Positions 34,001 through 50,100 of a stretch of 64,000 nucleotides of DNA are shown here, in pieces. The stretch's first letter is position 1. Each line of letters opens with the position of its first letter. This stretch comes from Yamagishiella unicocca. Lineage: Eukaryota; Chlorophyta; Chlorophyceae; Chlamydomonadales; Volvocaceae. Both the position numbers and the translations under genes were made by a program. Location of the stretch: contig BDSL01000028.1 in NCBI GenBank assembly GCA_003116995.1, forward strand, positions 806,001 to 870,000, in the 5' to 3' direction. The notes beneath the pieces are model-generated. The model ran no database searches, was not told the origin of the DNA, and saw only the letters and a list, made by a program, of their open reading frames with translations.

Positions 34001-37000
34001 GGCAGCTTGGTTTGCGCGGGGCCATGCGGGGCGATAGTGGGCGTGCTTGGTCTCTTTGTGGCTTGCCATAAATAATACTCGCCGCCGTACGCAACTACCC
34101 CAACTACAGGTGGTTTGGCTGGTACGGCTTCAACCCCGGATCCCGCCAGGAGATTTCGACCGACTCCTCGGTGAGCCCCGGGAGGGCGCGGGGATGGCGG
34201 GCTGACCCACGGGTCGACACATAGGGAGGAGATATGGGTCGACACAAAGAGAGAAGGGAAACCTGTGAGAAGAAGGTTTTGAACACGCGTGCAAATCTGC
34301 ATGCCGGAGGACTTGCCGGAGGACTTGCCGGAGGGCTTGGTTTTAGCGTAGGAATGGCGAGGTGTCGGATAGGCACGGGGGTGGGATGGGGCGGGGTTTC
34401 GCACGGTCGTTCGCTCCTACTACTCACCAACCCTCGCCAGGCGCTGCCGTTCCCGTCCCCTAGCCCCCGACCCACCAAACCCTTTTCCCGCTCCCCCCCT
34501 CCGCCTCACCTAACCCGCCCATGGCCTCGCCTCCCCGCACCCCTTCCTCCAGTCCACCGTGGTTGGCCGCACCGCCGTCACCACCACCCTCTCCGCCTGC
34601 GCGGGCGCCCTGACCAGCCTCTTCATGGCTTACGGCCGCCATAGGGTGTGGGACCTGCTGTCTACGTGCATGGGCGCTCTGGCGGGTAAGCGGCAGGCGC
34701 GACGGGGGGGGGGCTAGGGGGCTTTGTACGGCGGGCTTTTCGGCTGTTCATGCAGCCGCCCCGCCACCCTGGTCTTCTCGCCACCCACCCCTCCCCCCCC
34801 CGCCTTTCCCCGGGTCTCCTCGCCACCCACCCCTTCCCCCTCCCGCAGGCCTGGTTTCAGTCACGGCCAGCTGCTCGGTAATAGAGCCCTGGTGAGTCGC
34901 GCCTTAGTCATCAGGGGGCGGGGCAGGGGGAAAGGGTGGGTGTCTGGGGGCTGGGGCAGGGGGCAGGGGTGGATAGCTGGGGTTTCGCTGATACACGCAC
35001 GGCGCTCCGCTCCACCGCCGCTCGCACCTAAGGTTTCACGGATTCTCTTTAAACCCCCCCCTTCGGCACCCCGGGAGGGGGCCGGGAGCCACGGGTCCCG
35101 CACCCAGATCTCCGATCTCCTCAGCAAATCGCGCTGCCGTACCTTGCGCATGCTGCAGCTTAACTTCCCCCGAACCCGTCCCTCCCCCCCACCGCCGCCG
35201 CCATCACCCGCAGGGCCGCCATCATTTGCGGCTTCGTTGCGGCCTTTGTGGTCGAAGGGGGAGAGCAGCTGTTGGAACGTTTCAAGGTGGGGGAGAGGAG
35301 AGGAGGGTGTTTTGGGGTGGGGAGGGCGGGTCCGCGGTCTGGGCTCCTTTCCGGAGTCCGCTGACCACCACAGCCACCACCCGCTAACCACTCTCTAACC
35401 ACCGCAACCACCACAACCACCAGGTGGATGACCCAGTGTCCGCATTTCCGCTGCACGGCCTGTGCGGCGCGTGGGGGCTGCTGTACACGGGCCTTATGGC
35501 GCAGGAGGACTACATCTACCAGGTGAGAAGGCCAGGGCGCCCAGTGCATCGTGGAGATGGGCTAGGCGGGCGGGCGGGGGCTGGGGGTTATTACAAAAAA
35601 GGGCCGGTTAATCGACGTGGGAAGTGTAGCTGGTGCATGGGTGGGGGGCCTGAAGCGGCTGGACAAGGCTTGGGAGGGCAGTTGGGCGAGGGGAATGCCA
35701 GGAATGGCATCACTGGGCATCGAGAGCGACGTGCCGTGTGTTGCTTTGGGAACCCCCGGGGAACCTCCTCTGGACTGGACAGCCATCCAAGCCCCCCACC
35801 CTTCGCTGTACGGCACTCGCAGGTGTACGGCGTGCAGCCTGGAGGGCACCGCATGGGCCTCTTCTACGGCGGACATGCACAGCTCCTGTTGTGTCAGGTG
35901 GGGGGGGGGGCTGCCGAGCCGATGGGCGAAGGGAATAACACACCGCGATTCTTCTCGCATCCAGAGTGTCCTTAAAGCAGCATTATTGGTTTACTCCTGA
36001 TCGGGACTCTGATCGGGTATTTGCTTCCTGATCAGAGTGTTCAAAACTCTGATCGAGTATTGGTTTCCTGATCTGGAATCTGGTCGGGTATTGGTTTCCT
36101 GATCCTGCAACTCCAGCCCCCCCCCGCCGCGTTTTTCCACCGCCGCGCCCGTCCCAAAGGTAATCGCCATCCTGGTTATCGCTGGCTGGTCAGCGTTCAA
36201 CATGTCCGTCCTGTTTTGGGCCCTGAAGATGGCCGGCCTCCTGCGAGTTACTGTGGAACGGGAGGCGGCGGGAATGGACCAGGCGTCCTGCGGCCAGTTC
36301 AACGGCCCGGGTCAGGTCAACATACACAGCAGCAAGGTACGGCACGGGTACGGCATCGGTACGGCACAAGTACGGCACCGGTACGGCACGGGTACGGCAC
36401 GGGTGTGAGGTGGCGGCATAAAGGCCGGTTACACGACATAGGTATAATAGCGGGGTTTGGGGAGGGCGGGGTGCTAGGGTTTGGTGCCTGGGCAGGAGTG
36501 GTTCCGGTGCCAAGGAAAGTGGAGGTTTTAGGGTTTTAGGGCTTGGGAAGCATGTCAGGACCACCTTTTTCTCCAGCCGTGCCGTACCTCTCGACAGGCA
36601 CCTGGCCTAGCACCCACGGTTGTCTCCCCCAAAACCCTTAAGCTCTCAACAACCCTGCCCGCCTCCTACAACCACGCTGCTCACCTCAACCCTCCGCTCC
36701 CCTCCCCTTCCCGCCCCGCCCCTCCCCTCCCCTCAACCTCCCCTTCCCTGCCCCTATCCCCCCTTCCGTTTTCAAGGTGGCCACCAAGGGAGATATGATC
36801 CTGTCGTCAGTCTCCATGGATCGCCGACTCAACGGCGGCGCCGGCTTCGACGTCTCCTTGCGCAACGCCTCCAACAACCCCAGCACGCACGCGGGGGCCA
36901 TAAGGCCCTCAGGCTCACCGCCGCAGCCAGGGGTGCTGCCGGAGAACGGCGGGGGCTCCATCGGCAGTGCGCTGGTCCACCCAGAGATGCCGCCGCCGGC

Positions 37001-37223
37001 TGTGGCCGCGTCGCGTGAGGGGTCTCCCAAGGTGGTCGAGGTGTGTTGGGGTGTTGGGGCTTGGGGGGTCCAGGAGAGAGGGGGCTCAGAGGGAGCTGCG
37101 GGCCGAGGGTGTAACGGTCACGGGGTTCGCATCGTACGGTCAGGCTGGAATGGTACGTACGGGACGGTTGGGAAGATGGTGGGCATTACTGCCCGTGTTT
37201 CGCGTCCCAGGGCTCGTAACTAA
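31037..37223 (+). CDS. AMT: AMT-family ammonium transporter, 14 exons
   Basis: Polytopic ammonium channel/transporter, expected in the plasma or plastid membrane. Exons: 31037-31276, 31508-31527 (20-nt micro-exon), 31921-32069, 32593-32768, 33006-33132, 33437-33587, 34110-34170, 34553-34685, 34849-34891, 35214-35286, 35424-35522, 35823-35897, 36160-36336, 36777-37040 or onward. All junctions are GT-AG and in phase (596 codons to 37040). Diagnostic segments: [52 protein letters not shown] (first twin histidine), [29 protein letters not shown], and [16 protein letters not shown] (second twin histidine). The post-TM11 motif reads [12 protein letters not shown], so the HG usual in the AMT C-terminal regulatory region is not conserved. 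A Ser/Pro/Gly-rich tail follows. The end is uncertain: either a donor at 37041 leads to an unseen exon, or the frame runs on to a stop at 37223. The start could also be the in-frame ATG at 30902. Confidence 0.92.
32213..32385 (+). repeat. 12-bp GGGGACTGGAGG minisatellite in an ammonium-transporter intron
   Basis: About 10 perfect copies, preceded by related CGGCTGGAGGG units, in the intron 32070-32592. Confidence 0.9.
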
Positions 37224-40200
37224 ATTTCCGTTACACGTTAGAGCCCCTCTGGTGCGGTAGTAAAGAGTACATAGGATCAAGACGAAGGGGTGCACCGACG
37301 AAAGACGCTGCAAAACACAGCCGAGCCAGGCAATGCACTGCACGTCTTAGTGTCAATATGGGCGTAGCTATGTGTCCTTGAAACGTACCAGACAAGGACC
37401 ACCCGGCCCAGGGTCACTGAATCCGAGCTCCGAAACCAGGACGAGGCGCCAGGACGTCGTTTACTGCAGAAACCCTTGGTTCTCGTCCTCATTGCAATCG
37501 GAGAACCGACACTTTTCCGGAGGAGGACGGCGAGCACAATCGCAGGAATGGTCTTGAGTCGCATCCACTGCTGAGGTGTCGCTGAGAGATGCAATCGCGT
37601 GGTGTGCTGCGAACACACCAGCACACACCCCCGTCAGCCTCCGCTCGCTGACCCCCAAACCCCGGACCCCGACTCCCCGGCCGCCCCTCCTCACACCCGC
37701 GCTCGGCCACCACCACCCGCATCCAATGCCCCAGGGAGGAGTTGCCGGCCCGCTGTGACGCAACTGTCGCTGAGATCAACATAACCACCAACCACAAAAT
37801 AACGGCCATGAGCACCAGCTCCGAGACCGGGAGCGTGCGCTGGTGCTGACGCTGGTGGTAGTGCTGCAGTGCTGATTGTGGTAACGGCCGTGGCGTGTGG
37901 GAGAGGGGGTTCGCAGGGTGCTATTTAATAGGTAGATATAAGCATTGACTTGAAGAAGCACGTGTCGCGGCAAAGCTGCTGTCGTTGATCTGGATTCGAA
38001 TTCGGGACCCCGGTGGATCTGGCTGGATCCAGTCCCGCCTCTCGCAGCGCAGCTGCCGGGTGCTCTCGCGTGGTCGTACGGCAAGTGATCGTACAGTCTG
38101 CCGTGCGCTTGAACCCACACGCTAGAGGCGGACGTCGCCGCGGTCTGTGCTTCACAGAGGCGCTGCCGAGGGCGTGCCCATCGATGAAGCATTGGGACGT
38201 TACGTGCGATACGGCCGACGGGCATACGACCCCCGTGTGTACGGGCTCGTACACGAACATGTACATGTGCGGTTTAAATTGTCCACAAGATCAACGCAAT
38301 GCGCGGGTGGGTGTGGGATCGGGAGGTGGATCGAAACCGACCAGTGAAGTCATCCAGAATGCCCCTCTAGAGAGAAAACAGCGACACGCTCGGTCCTAGC
38401 TTTCTCCAGTTGGCGCCGAGGGCTGCAAGGCCTGACGGCGCGGTTGGGGATGAGCCGGGCAGCGCTGGATTGGGCGGAGGATGACATTGAGGCACGCTGG
38501 CGTTAACTAAGATGGCAGCCTGGCACCGGTGCGACCTCGACTCTCCATGCCGCCTGCCGCGCGCACGTAACTGAGATGTTATCATGTTGGGGCGTTTTGG
38601 GCACGCGCAGTTGGATCCGCTGGGTCTACTGCCGTACCTGCCTGATGTTGGTGTCGGTTTCAGAGATCAACTTTTGCTCCGTTGCGATCCAATGAGCTCC
38701 TGTTTTGTTATCTTAGGCAACAGCGCAGACCATGGGGCATGACCTCACGGCTATTTTTGGTCAGCGGCCGTGACGAGCAGTAGGCACTTTGCGAGGGGGC
38801 GGCAGGGGCCTGTGTAGGCAACCCAGCACCACGGGACGAGGCCGGTGGGTAGTGAGATCAGGGCGCAGGGCGGCGGCTCCCGCAGGGGGCCGGCGACGGC
38901 GACGATGGACGAGGTGTGTGTACGGCAGCGCCCACCACCGGATGTGCTTGCAGGTCGGGGAAGCGCTTTGCAGCGGCCTTGGTGTTGCCGTACATGCGCC
39001 GTCCTCGCTTGGTTGCGGCCTCCTAGGATAGGCGGGCGACGGAGGCGGGCATTTTTTCATCGGTAGTTGGAGGGAAACCGACTTAACGGTAGGGTCGGGG
39101 CTGTCTGTTTTGGTTTCGGTGCGCAATATCCGGGTGCCAGGAGCGCTGGCTGCGACGAACCCCAGCCCGGTCCGCCTGCGGACTCGGACTCGAGCTCAGC
39201 TGCTGCTGCGGCGGCGTGGACTGTGGACTGGGGCACGCGCTGGTTGTTGTAAACTGCTGCGAAGGCACCAGTTGGCCGTTGGGAGTCGATGCCCTGGTAG
39301 TCGCCAGGTAGATTCATGCATTCTTATGCCACCCCCGCCCCCCAGTCGCCCTGCCAAGGCGCACTGGTAGTTGGCCGTTGGCAGTTGGCTGCGTTGCCGA
39401 GCGCATGCAGGCTCGCTGGCGCGCGCTGGAGGTCAGGATTCGGGTTGTTGCGGCTGTGCAGTGCGGGGATGTCGATGGGGGCGGTTAAGGGATTTTTTGT
39501 GTGCACCAGTAGCTGCGAGTAGGCGTTGTGCAACTACCGTCAGCACCGCCACGCTCCTCTTACGCCTTTTTCTCCAGGAGGCGAAATGTGGTTTGCCGGC
39601 GCGCGTGCACGCATGGTCGCACTTTGTCGATGCGTGCCTTCTGGAATCTAGCGCTGTTATTTTGCCCGTGTTGTCCGCTGCTGTCTTTCTCTGCTTCGTT
39701 GGCGCAGGCGGCACGGCAATCGAGGGTCGGGACGGGTTGTTTTCCCTGCAAATGGGTATCTTAAGTTAATGGGCTATCAACTGGACAGTTGATAGTTCTG
39801 GTATTGTGAAGCATGGCCTCCTCGCGCAGTACATCTTGTGTGGCCAAATTTTCTGCAATATCTGGCTGTGATTAGTGGAGCCACGACTGGGTACGTGCGG
39901 TGTATATGGCCGCGTGTTAAAAAGCCCTGAAGCCGCTTGAGGCAGGTGCTTGCCTGCGCGCGTCGCATGAGCACGCACGTGTCGTGTGTCTTCATACGCA
40001 CACCCGCCCGTGTACGGCGACACCCGCCCGTGCTAGGGTGAGGACCGGAATGCGCGCCTCTCGGGGTCCTACTTCGGGACGGTGGGTTTAATGCGCCATT
40101 GCGCTTCGCTGCAGTCCTTGTTTGTTTGTGTGGATGGCTCCTTCTTGGGCATAGAACATGAGAACCGAATTTGCGTAGGTGAATGCGTGTGTTGCTCGTG

Positions 40201-40755
40201 GCAGCGGTCACGGTGGGCGGGTTGTTGCTGAACGCTGGTGAGGTGAATCCTCCAGGACGGCGATAGAGGGGGGGCTCGTGCGTGGCCGAATGGTTCCAGG
40301 GCTGAGCTCTGTTGTATGAATGATTGCCAAGTGCATTATTCGCTGCTGCGCATGATTGTGACTGGTGTGTAAAGCGATGTACCGAGGCGCCACTACACGT
40401 CAAAGCTCCCTTTGCGTGACGCACAGCAAAGGGGTCGGAGCCAGCAATGTCCCCTCCCCCGCCGCCGCATGTCCAGCAAGCCGGCCGATGGGAGGGCTAT
40501 CCGGGCGCCTTGCAGCTTGCAGCAGTATCCCTCCCAAATCATGCGGCACGCGTTGCAGGTCCGCCCTGGAGATGCCGGCTCTACGTGTGTTCGCCCTGAA
40601 GATGCCAGCTCTATGTGTGTTCGCCCTGAAGATGCCAGCTCTAGGTGCACTTAACGCTGCGCGTCAACCTTCGCGAGTGTGTCTGGCGCCCGGGGGGGGC
40701 GCGAGGCAACTGGGGCAGAGGGGCGGGGGCCCAGGGGACGTGCGTTCCTCTCTGC
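37224..40755. other. Intergenic region between convergent transporter and RPS6 genes
   Basis: No recognisable gene. A hydrophobic stretch (LMAVILWLVVMLISATVAS) on the minus strand near 37815 is isolated and lacks other support. A 30-bp tandem repeat sits at 40561-40650. Confidence 0.4.
40561..40650. repeat. Three direct 30-bp copies
   Basis: The unit begins TCGCCCTGAAGATGCCAGCT and ends CTATGTGTGT. The three copies differ at only a few bases. They lie about 300 bp beyond the RPS6 stop, past its likely polyadenylation site. Confidence 0.85.
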
Positions 40756-40760
40756 TTACA
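40756..40760 (-). promoter_or_regulatory. TGTAA polyadenylation motif of RPS6
   Basis: TTACA on the plus strand reads TGTAA in the gene direction, about 195 nt after the stop codon. TGTAA is the usual chlorophycean polyadenylation signal. Confidence 0.6.
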
Positions 40761-40952
40761 ACCGATTACGTCCCGAGAGTGCGAAGGGCACGACGACGAC
40801 GGTGATGATGTTACCGGGACAAACAGCAAGACCACCCTCCAGCGACCACCGCCACCCAACCCAGAAGGTGGCGGCGGTTCTCGAGGCGCCGCAACAGCAG
40901 CGGCACACGCGCCGGCGCCCACAGCGGCGGCACCCACAGCGGGTGGCGCCGC

Positions 40953-44997
<4,045 letters not shown>

Positions 44998-47073
44998 TTT
45001 TGTACAAGCTGCTCACCTACAGCAGCGCAACCCAAAGTCGGAACCTGGGCGACAGCCTCCAAAACGGAACAAAAGGCAAGTCCGGCTGTGCCACCAGCCA
45101 AGCTCGCAACATGTATTTTTGACCAGGCATCCCGATGATCTTTCATAAGCGTCTGTTTGCGATGGTGAGCACAAGAAGAAGGCGCAAAGCAGGCTGCTGT
45201 CGCTGACATTTTGGCGGCGCTGGTCGCCGCGTCGGCAAGAATCCCCAATACGTTATAAGAAATATTCCCAACCAACCTGGGTGGCGCCAGCAGGAAAGAG
45301 GGACAACATTGCGCCCTTTGCGGCTTCAAGCCGGCGCGTCGCCGGCGTTGTCGTACGGGATGTACGGCCAGTTCCCAAAAAACTCACTTCTCAAGGGAGT
45401 TGTGTTCATTTCTGTGCTTAATCTGTTATGCGGTAACAGATGCCCTGATGGTGTACTCCAGAGCTCAGAGTTCCCTACACTTGAACGCTAAGCAAGTCAA
45501 GAAAGCAAGCAAAAGCAAACTTTGCGCAGCAGAGGCACATGGTCCAGAACAGGCATCCGCTCCCTATAGATCTCCAGTTTTGATGGCAACTGCAAGAGTG
45601 CGCACGAGCAGACACTGCTCGTGGGCCCATGTCCCCAGTCCCCCACCTCGCCGAAATGCGCGGCAACACATCCATACATCGATGGCACGTGGCCCATACC
45701 CAGGAGCGTTGCATGTCCCGTCCAAAGAGCGGCGTAGAGAGGCTGCTTGCACGCATCGTGTAGGGTCGAGGAGGGGCATACCGGCACATGTGCTGCGAGA
45801 CAAGGTGATGCTGCATTGTTCGCCGAGGGATGCCGTTATGGGGTAGACAGCGGTGGGTCTGGGAAGGCATCCTACTGCGTGGCCGCAGCTAGTGACGGAT
45901 GGTGTGGGGAATGTCGGCCCAGGCCAGCCAAAGCCCAGCCCAGGACATGGCACCCCTCCCGCAACCCTGTTTTGAATTCAATGCTCAGCGCACCTCCACC
46001 TAGCGCCGTCACTCCGCCCGTGCCCAACCTTCCTTACGACCCTTGATAGCCAGTGCTTGCATGCATCGTCATGCATACGTGCAGGGCCAATAATTCGTAC
46101 GGTTACGACAAGACAGTGACCTACATGGGCGTATTACATACGATGGCAAGCCATCCGGAAATACCTCGGCTCAGCGATAACAGAGGCGCGGGATCCACCC
46201 TCCCTGGATTACGCTCGTCACCTCCCTCGCGTCCAAACGCTACAGCACACCTAGCCCATCGCTGCATCAGCCTTCCATTTCTTATTACAGCGATTCAGCG
46301 ACGCAGCCCTTCCGGCGCCCAACACGTTTGCTGGCATCGTTAGGCACGGATGCGGACTCCCTCTCCTCCCGACGAAGACCATCCCCGACTGCGGCACGCA
46401 CACATTGCAACATACGCCGGGGAGGAGTACGACAGGCATAGTCGTAGGGCCCCGTAGGGGAGTGGCGGCGCGTGTAAATGAATGGAGGGGCATGTTCATT
46501 CCCCCTCTATAGCATTATTAATGTTGTTGTTGTAACGGTTGCAGTGGTTAATGTGTTGATGCAACGCCGGCAATGCAAAAGGGAGACCGAAGCAGAATGA
46601 TGACGGGGAGGGCAACCAATAAGAGGGGCGCCGCCACATAGAAGTCCAATAAGAGATCGCATTGCTCGCGGTCACAACAGGAGGCTATAGGCTAAACCTA
46701 GCAAGGTGAATCCTGTTTAGGTGCGTTGGTCCTAAACGCCTGCAAGAGCAATGTACGGCAATCCCGAAAATAAAAACCGCTTCGAAGGTTTTGTGTGAGC
46801 AGGATCAGATGTTGTATTTTTTGTTATGTACCAGTTTGATCAGACGCGACTGTACGCACGGCATGTGGCTTGTGAGAGGGGAGGGAAGGGGAGGTGTGCA
46901 TGCCCACCAGCGCTACCGGGAATGCACGGGAGGAGGATGTCGTGCCAGCTGCAAAACACACGTGCCATGTATCCCGAATACCGGTAGGGGGAACGCAGTG
47001 CGCTACGAAGGAGGCCAACCCTGCTATCCGTCTGCCAACCAATCCCCCCACCCCATCCCCGCCGCCCAATACC
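44998..47073. other. Intergenic region between RPS6 and the NACHT-WD40 gene
   Basis: It should contain the RPS6 promoter and 5' UTR just right of 44997 and the 3' flank of the large minus-strand gene at its right end. No ORF here shows a recognisable domain. Confidence 0.4.
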
Positions 47074-47078
47074 TTACA
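47074..47078 (-). promoter_or_regulatory. TGTAA polyadenylation motif of the NACHT-WD40 gene
   Basis: TTACA on the plus strand; TGTAA in the gene direction, about 110 nt after the stop codon at 47187. Confidence 0.55.
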
Positions 47079-47186
47079 CACCACTCCACTCCACTCCTGA
47101 ACCCGAGTCCTCACAAGCGATGTGCCATTCCTTACGGCACCCTGGGGCACCACCACCACCACCACCATCACCACTGCCGTCAGCGC

Positions 47187-50100
47187 CTAGCGTGCCCGCG
47201 CGGGGTCGTCGCTACCCCCGCCCAGGCCGGCGCCCTGCGGCCGAAACACATACAGCCGCTGCTTGTCCGTCACCGCCGCCACGCAGGACAAGTCCGGCCC
47301 CACCGCCAGCACGTCCACGGCCTCCCCCGGGGGGTACAGCGCCGCCAGAGCCGCCGTCGCCAGCCGCCTGGGGACCCACTGCCGCCGCCGGCCGCCGCCG
47401 TCGCCGTCGCCCTCGGCGTCAGGTTCGGGCGGCCGGGGCAGGAGCAGCTCGTGCACGTCGGCGTAATGCATGGCGCGAGCCTGAGGCGCAGGAACGGAAG
47501 GCGCGCATCCATGCACCAGGCAGGGTGAGGGTTATAAGGGGCTACCCAAAGCACGGAGGGAGCAAGGAACCCTGGCAGCCATGGCTGGACGTCCATGCAG
47601 CGTCGCACTGCCAAGCTGTGCATCTCTTGAGACCCCCACAGTCATCGGTCTTCTATGAGACCGTGACCTTGACCATCAGCACGGCCCCCTTCACCTCGCT
47701 CGCACGCCAAGCTCCGTCCCCTCGGCCCCAAGATGCCGACCGTACCGCGTTCCTCTCCTCCCACCTCCCACGCTTTTTCCTTCGTACACGGGTTATCCTT
47801 GCAACCTCCTACCTGCAGCCACAGCAGCCTCGAACCCGCCATGTCCGCCCCCTGCGCATTCTCGATGTAGTGCAGCAGCCCGCCGCCCCACGCGTCCCAC
47901 ACGCACGCAAGACCGCGCACGTCCACGGACAGCAGCAGCACGCGACGTCGTGGCGCCTCAGGCGGCGGCGGAGGCGGCGGAGCAGCGGGGGCGGGTGATG
48001 CGCCGGTGGTGGGGGCGGCGGAGGTGGGGCGGGAGCGGGGGTTTGCCGGTGGCGGAGGCAGCGGTGGCGGCGGGGGTGGTTCTGCAGCGGAGCTGAAGAC
48101 CAGGTGCGCCACGTCGGAGACGTGGTACCTGAACGTGTTGATGCGCATGTTCATGCGGGTGTCCCACAGCTGGACCCCCGGGTCACCTGGGGCGGCAGGG
48201 AGGAATTAAGAGGGGAGTGCGTGGTAAGGCTGAATGAAGCGACGGGATGCGCGAGGAAACTGACTGCCGAATTGTGGACGCATGTGAAAGAGAATCAAGG
48301 GGTGAGAGCAGGCAGGGAGGGGAGGGACTCCCAGACCGGCGGGACCCCCGACCATCAGCCGGCACTCCACGCTCCGCTCACCCTTGGCGGCGCCCGTGGC
48401 CACCAGCCCGCCCTCCTCCGCCCAGGCCACTGCTGTGGCCCCTGAGGGGTGGCCTTCCAGCACAGAGGTCTGCGGGACGGGGCCGGGCACGGGGTCGGCA
48501 AGGGAGGAAGGGGCAGCGATCGGGAGGGCGGGCGCAGCCCGGAAGGGCAAGGATTGAAGGGGAACAGGGTATCATCTCAATGGTTCCCACCACCCTGTTC
48601 CAGCCGCGCTCCAGATTCTAATATCGAATGCAACAGTGAAAGAGTTACACTATTGGCCGGTGCACTCCTATCAACCCTTGAAGGCCGCGTCGGCTGGCGG
48701 CCCTGGAGCGGCCTACCTGGAAACCTCGAATGGACCAGACGCGGGCGGTGCCGTCCTCTGAGGGGGGAATTAGGAATGCGACATTGGAATGGTTCAGTGG
48801 TGAGTGGAGAATGCGGTTGATTGGCAGACTGGGGGGGTGGCAGACACTGAGGAGGCGGTTCAGAGAGTACCGTGTGGCCGCAAGGACTCGGACAGTGTCC
48901 CCCCAGGGCTTGGCGGCCCTCGGTTTGTCCGCCGTCAAATTCGCGGATTCTCTTTTAAAAAACCCAGGCTTGCTCCCCGCCTGACCCTCCATCCCTGGAG
49001 CCCTCCAAACCTCACCCTGCGTGCATCTCCAAATGTCTAATCTAAACGATGTTTCTTTCGTAACCGGGATTTCCTTGCAGCCCCGCCCCGCGCCGCCACC
49101 CGCCTGATGCCGACACCAGGCTGTAGCCATCCGGTGAGAAGGCCACCGCCGTGGCCGCCTTGGTGTGCCCCTTGCACCAGCCCACCGTGGAGAAGTCCTC
49201 GCAGGAGAAGATGCGCAGGTCGCCGTCCCCTGCGCGAGCAGCAAGGATAGCCAGGTGGTTGTGTGGGTTGCAAAAAGACCCGGTGTGGGTTGTGTGGGTG
49301 GTTGGGGACGTGGGTTGGGCATGTCCCCCCTACATGGATTGGACATGTGGGTGGGCGCATGGGTTGGGGGCTGAGGGGAAGAAGGGGATGGGGCAGAGGG
49401 CGAGGAGAGGAACCCCAGGGCCCCAACCCAGCGCAACCCGCTCGCACCCGCGGCTGTGGCCATGTGCTTGCTGTCGCGGGAGAAGGCCACCGCCTTCACC
49501 TGGCCGTAGTGGCCCCGCAGCGTGCACTTGTGGGAGCCGCTGGCGCCATCCCACACGCAGGCCGTGAAGTCGTCTGAGCCGCCGGGGGGCAGTTGGTGGG
49601 GGGGGAGTGAGAGGAAACCCGTGGCAGGAGGGGGGAGAGGAGGGGGGGAAAGAGGAGGGGGGTTCAAGGGGCCACGGGGCGCGGGGTCCAAGGGGTCCAA
49701 GGGGTCGAGGGAGGCACCCGGATGGCCCACAACTGTGCGTCCGCTAGCGGAGACTGAGCGGCCCGGTCTCAGGATTCAGGCAAGGCGGCGGGGCCAGGGC
49801 ATAGAATATGGAATAGTGCGGAATGGAGGGGACCGGAGTGGCGTGGAGGAGTCGAGTTCTACAACCAGCACCCTGGCTTGGATCCGCACGCACCCGCGCC
49901 CGTGGCGATGAGGCGGCCGTTGGGCGCCACTGCCACCGCGTTGACGGAGTAGCCCTCGTGGCCAGGGGGGTCGCTATTGGAAGACACCACGGCAGCAGCG
50001 GCGCCGCCGCAGTCGGCCCCCTGGAGCGGTGCCACCACCGCGTCCGTCCGCCAGATCCGAACCGTGAAGTCCACTGCGACATCGTACGGCAACTTTAAGG

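Noticed and set aside
37980..38060. tRNA-like TTCGAAT sequence
   Set aside because: The flanking bases cannot form a T stem or acceptor stem on either strand.
37461..38225. Minus-strand ORFs with one hydrophobic segment
   Set aside because: The hydrophobic stretch is isolated, the rest is low-complexity, and there is no family match or splice structure.
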